The notes under the pieces were generated by a model. The model saw only the letters and a program-made list of their open reading frames with translations. It was not told the origin of the DNA and searched no databases. Source: Microbacteriaceae bacterium (GTDB taxonomy: Bacteria > Actinomycetota > Actinomycetes > Actinomycetales > Microbacteriaceae). From it: a stretch of 50,882 nucleotides of DNA. The number at the start of each line of letters is the position of its first letter. The stretch's first letter is position 1. The position numbers were made by a program, and so were the translations under genes. The DNA is taken from contig CANKTR010000008.1 of NCBI GenBank assembly GCA_947486475.1, positions 1-50,882 on the forward strand. Reading direction: 5' to 3'. This document shows positions 48,438 to 50,882 of this stretch, one piece after another.

Positions 48438-48878
48438 GTGTCGGACATCAACTGGGACGAACTGCGGCAACACGCGAACGACGCGATGAAGAGGGCGTAC
48501 GCGCCGTATTCCAACTTTCCCGTGGGCGTCGCGGCACTCGTCGATGACGGTCGCATTGTCAGCGGCTGCAACGTCGAAAACGCGAGTTACGGGGTTGGGC
48601 TCTGTGCCGAGTGCGGGCTGGTCAGTGCGCTTCACATGAGCGGCGGTGGCAAGCTCGTGGCCTTCACGTGTGTCGACGGAAACGGAGCGGTTCTGATGCC
48701 GTGTGGCCGTTGCCGACAACTGTTGTACGAGCACTCGGCGCCGGGAATGGTTCTCGAGACCGTCTCAGGCGTTCGGACGATTTACCAGGTGTTGCCCGAT
48801 GCCTTCGGTCCGCGCGAATTGGATGCCTATTCCCTGACCGATCCCGCTTCGGCGACAACCTGTGAAGGATGCGAATGA
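48438..48878 (+). CDS. cdd: Cytidine deaminase
   Basis: Cdd converts cytidine and deoxycytidine to uridine forms after import. The 146-residue homotetrameric-type enzyme has NVENASYGVGLCAECG (CAE with zinc Cys and catalytic Glu) and MPCGRCRQLLYE (the other zinc Cys pair). The start is GTG. The end overlaps deoA by four bases. Confidence 0.95.
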   Translation: MSDINWDELRQHANDAMKRAYAPYSNFPVGVAALVDDGRIVSGCNVENASYGVGLCAECGLVSALHMSGGGKLVAFTCVDGNGAVLMPCGRCRQLLYEHSAPGMVLETVSGVRTIYQVLPDAFGPRELDAYSLTDPASATTCEGCE

Positions 48879-50167
48879 CCGCCATCGAACCGTTTGATGC
48901 GGTCGACCTCATCAAAATCAAGCGTGATGGTGGACAGCTCTCAACCCCCCAGATCGACTGGTTGGTTGACGCGTACACCCGCGGCTACGTCGCGGACGAA
49001 CAGATGTCGGCGATGACAATGGCGATTTTCCTGCGGGGGATGGTGTCCACCGAGATCAATGATCTGACGGCAGCAATGGTGAACTCGGGCGAACGACTCG
49101 ACTTCTCGGGGTTGTCGAAAATCACGACGGACAAGCACTCCACCGGAGGCGTCGGTGACGAGATTACCCTTCCTCTGGCGCCACTGGTTGCGAGTTTCGG
49201 TCTGGCGGTTCCCCAATTGTCCGGCCGTGGGCTCGGGCACACGGGTGGAACGTTGGACAAATTCGAGAGCATCCCGGGGTGGCGCGCCAACCTGTCCAAT
49301 GCCGAAATGATGGCGCAATTGGAGTCGGTCGGCGCCGTCGTGTGCGCGGCGGGCAGTGGGCTCGCACCGGCGGACAGCAAGCTCTATTCGCTACGGGACA
49401 TCACCGGAACGGTCGAAGCCATTCCGCTGATTGCGTCGAGCATCATGAGCAAAAAACTGGCCGAAGGCACCGCGTCGCTCGTTCTCGACGTCAAGTTCGG
49501 AAACGGTGCGTTCATGAGCGAATTCGAGCGCGCCAAAGAACTCGCCCACGTGCTCGTCACAATCGGCAATGATGCCGGTGTGGCGACGAGGGCGGTCCTC
49601 ACCAACATGAACACCCCGCTCGGACTCGCAATCGGAAACGCGAACGAAGTGCGCGAATCGGTTGAGGTGCTCGCCGGTGGCGGACCCGCCGACGTAATCG
49701 ACATCACCGTCACGCTCGCCGAGCACATGCTCGAACTGTCGGGTATGTCGGGTGTCGATGTCCGATCGCATCTGACCAACGGCAAAGCGATGGACACGTG
49801 GCGGGCGATGGTGTCCGCTCAGGGCGGCGACCCCGACGCCGCTCTGCCCGTGGCCTCGGACACACACGTCGTCGTTGCCGACCGCGACGGGGTCGTCGCA
49901 CGGATGGACGCGTTGCCGTTCGGAATCGCCGCCTGGCGCCTCGGGGCGGGCCGCGCACGTAAAGAAGACCCCGTCGTTCACGCCGCGGGAATCGATCTTG
50001 CGGTCAAACCCGGGGCACGCGTGAAGAAGGGCGACGTTCTCTTCACCCTGTCGGCGAACGAACCCGCCCGCTTTGACCGTGCGTTAGAGGCGCTCGAGGG
50101 CGGTTGGGAAATTGGCGATGTCGTCGTCGACCACGGTCCACTGATCGCCGAGGTCATCACCGGATGA
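48875..50167 (+). CDS. deoA: Thymidine phosphorylase
   Basis: The enzyme splits thymidine (and related pyrimidine nucleosides) to base and deoxyribose 1-phosphate. The 430-residue protein has the signature TDKHSTGGVGDEITLPLAPL, SGRGLGHTGGTLDKFES, and KKLAEGTASLVLDVKFGNGA. ATG 48875 is favoured over 48869 because of GAAGG 6 nt upstream and the ATGA coupling to cdd. The pyrimidine nucleoside phosphorylase (pdp) name is equally possible. Confidence 0.94.
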   Translation: MTAIEPFDAVDLIKIKRDGGQLSTPQIDWLVDAYTRGYVADEQMSAMTMAIFLRGMVSTEINDLTAAMVNSGERLDFSGLSKITTDKHSTGGVGDEITLPLAPLVASFGLAVPQLSGRGLGHTGGTLDKFESIPGWRANLSNAEMMAQLESVGAVVCAAGSGLAPADSKLYSLRDITGTVEAIPLIASSIMSKKLAEGTASLVLDVKFGNGAFMSEFERAKELAHVLVTIGNDAGVATRAVLTNMNTPLGLAIGNANEVRESVEVLAGGGPADVIDITVTLAEHMLELSGMSGVDVRSHLTNGKAMDTWRAMVSAQGGDPDAALPVASDTHVVVADRDGVVARMDALPFGIAAWRLGAGRARKEDPVVHAAGIDLAVKPGARVKKGDVLFTLSANEPARFDRALEALEGGWEIGDVVVDHGPLIAEVITG

Positions 50168-50882
50168 GCCGTATCGGACTTCCTCAGGTAACGCCAGGAG
50201 ACCGACCCACTCACGTGTTTCCGGGGACCGACGTGATCGTCGAGTCGCTCCCCAAGATCTCGCTTCACGACCACCTCGACGGCGGCGTTCGCCCGTCGAC
50301 CATCGTGGACCTCGCCACGGCGGCGGGCATCGAGATTCCCGCGACCACGCCAGTCGAATTGAACGAGTGGGTTCGTGCCAACGCGGATTCCGGCAACCTC
50401 GTCGATTACCTCTCGACCTTCGAGGTCACGTTGTCCGTCATGCAGACCGCCGACAACCTTGAACGGATTGCGCGAGAGTTTGTCGAGGATCTGATTGCTG
50501 ACGGTGTCGTCTACGCCGAGGTGCGGTGGGCACCGGAGTTGCACCTCACTGCGGGACTGACGATGCGCGACGCGATTGACGCCGTGCAACGTGGAATCAC
50601 GGTCGCGGTCGACGCCGGTCGATCCACCGGTTCGGCGATCCAGGTCGCGCAGTTGTTGTGTGCGATGCGCCAGGCTGACAACGCGGATGCCGTCGCGGAA
50701 CTTGCCATCGAATATCGGGGACGCGGGGTGGCGGGGTTTGATATCGCCGGACCCGAAATTGGATTTCCCGCGTCGCGACTTGCGAGTGCCTTCGCCAAAC
50801 TCGATGCGGCCTGGGTTCCGCGCACCGTTCACGCGGGTGAGGCCGACGGTGTGGACAGCATCGAAGGTGCGCTCCTGGATGG
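50164..50882 (+). CDS. add: Adenosine deaminase (5' part)
   Basis: The frame starts with ATG overlapping the deoA stop by four bases and stays open to the window edge (239 codons seen). It has the metal-binding KISLHDHLDGGVRP, YAEVRWAPELH, GFDIAGPEIGFP and the catalytic TVHAGEADG. The protein deaminates adenosine to inosine, matching import by the genes upstream. The C-terminal third with the remaining metal ligands is outside the window. Confidence 0.93.
   Translation, partial: MSRIGLPQVTPGDRPTHVFPGTDVIVESLPKISLHDHLDGGVRPSTIVDLATAAGIEIPATTPVELNEWVRANADSGNLVDYLSTFEVTLSVMQTADNLERIAREFVEDLIADGVVYAEVRWAPELHLTAGLTMRDAIDAVQRGITVAVDAGRSTGSAIQVAQLLCAMRQADNADAVAELAIEYRGRGVAGFDIAGPEIGFPASRLASAFAKLDAAWVPRTVHAGEADGVDSIEGALLD

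Overview
The window reads as chromosomal DNA of a high-GC, compact-genome actinobacterium, most likely a member of the Microbacteriaceae. This is inferred from gene content and order, not from a marker-gene comparison. Supporting signs are the guaB / guaB3 / SURF1 / DUF3817 / guaA block, a uvrD(pcrA)-sucC-sucD-perM-like-purN-purH order that matches the mycobacterial arrangement, many GTG and two TTG starts, very short intergenic gaps, and frequent leaderless promoters. No rRNA, tRNA, insertion sequence, prophage or CRISPR array was seen.

Layout. 1-613 is the 3' end of a branched-chain amino-acid binding protein gene. It converges on the livHMGF permease/ATPase operon (949-4908, minus strand). 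Between them lies a 335-bp spacer with two terminators and a symmetric array of a 20-bp motif. 5129-10456 is the guanine-nucleotide operon (guaB, guaB3, SURF1, DUF3817, guaA). 10501-11660 holds two small membrane-protein genes on the minus strand. 11721-19600 runs pcrA, sucC, sucD, a PerM-like membrane protein, purN and purH. 19601-21254 is a small accessory patch: a DUF805 protein, an unknown protein and a Doc-type toxin with a ribbon-helix-helix antitoxin. 21255-26667 carries icd, an MFS transporter, glyA, folD and tdk.

26664-31101 contains two ABC export systems: a minus-strand half-transporter and a plus-strand ATPase with two ABC-2 permeases. 31098-34633 is a complete riboflavin operon (ribD, ribE, ribBA, ribH; minus strand) behind an FMN riboswitch. 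glpK, trpS, xth and a stand-alone fructose-type PTS IIB protein follow. 38614-41922 is the succinate dehydrogenase operon sdhCDAB (minus strand), divergent from a mannose-1-phosphate guanylyltransferase gene. 43281-50882 is one long nucleoside uptake and salvage operon: lipoprotein receptor, ATPase, two permeases, cytidine deaminase, thymidine phosphorylase and adenosine deaminase (cut by the window end).

How it fits together. Three themes recur. The first is purine and one-carbon metabolism: GuaB, GuaA, PurN, PurH, GlyA and FolD make nucleotides and folate units, while the final operon scavenges nucleosides. The second is the TCA cycle and respiration: SucCD, Icd, SdhCDAB and the SURF1 oxidase assembly factor. 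The third is nutrient uptake: amino acids, nucleosides and glycerol.

The features most worth a second look are the mirror-symmetric, 31-bp-phased motif array at 721-857, the LivH permease with a secreted beta-sandwich-like N-terminal domain, the Doc-type toxin with Asn in place of the catalytic His, the orphan PTS IIB, convergent genes whose stop codons interlock, and the recurrent TANNNT boxes 6-9 nt before start codons.
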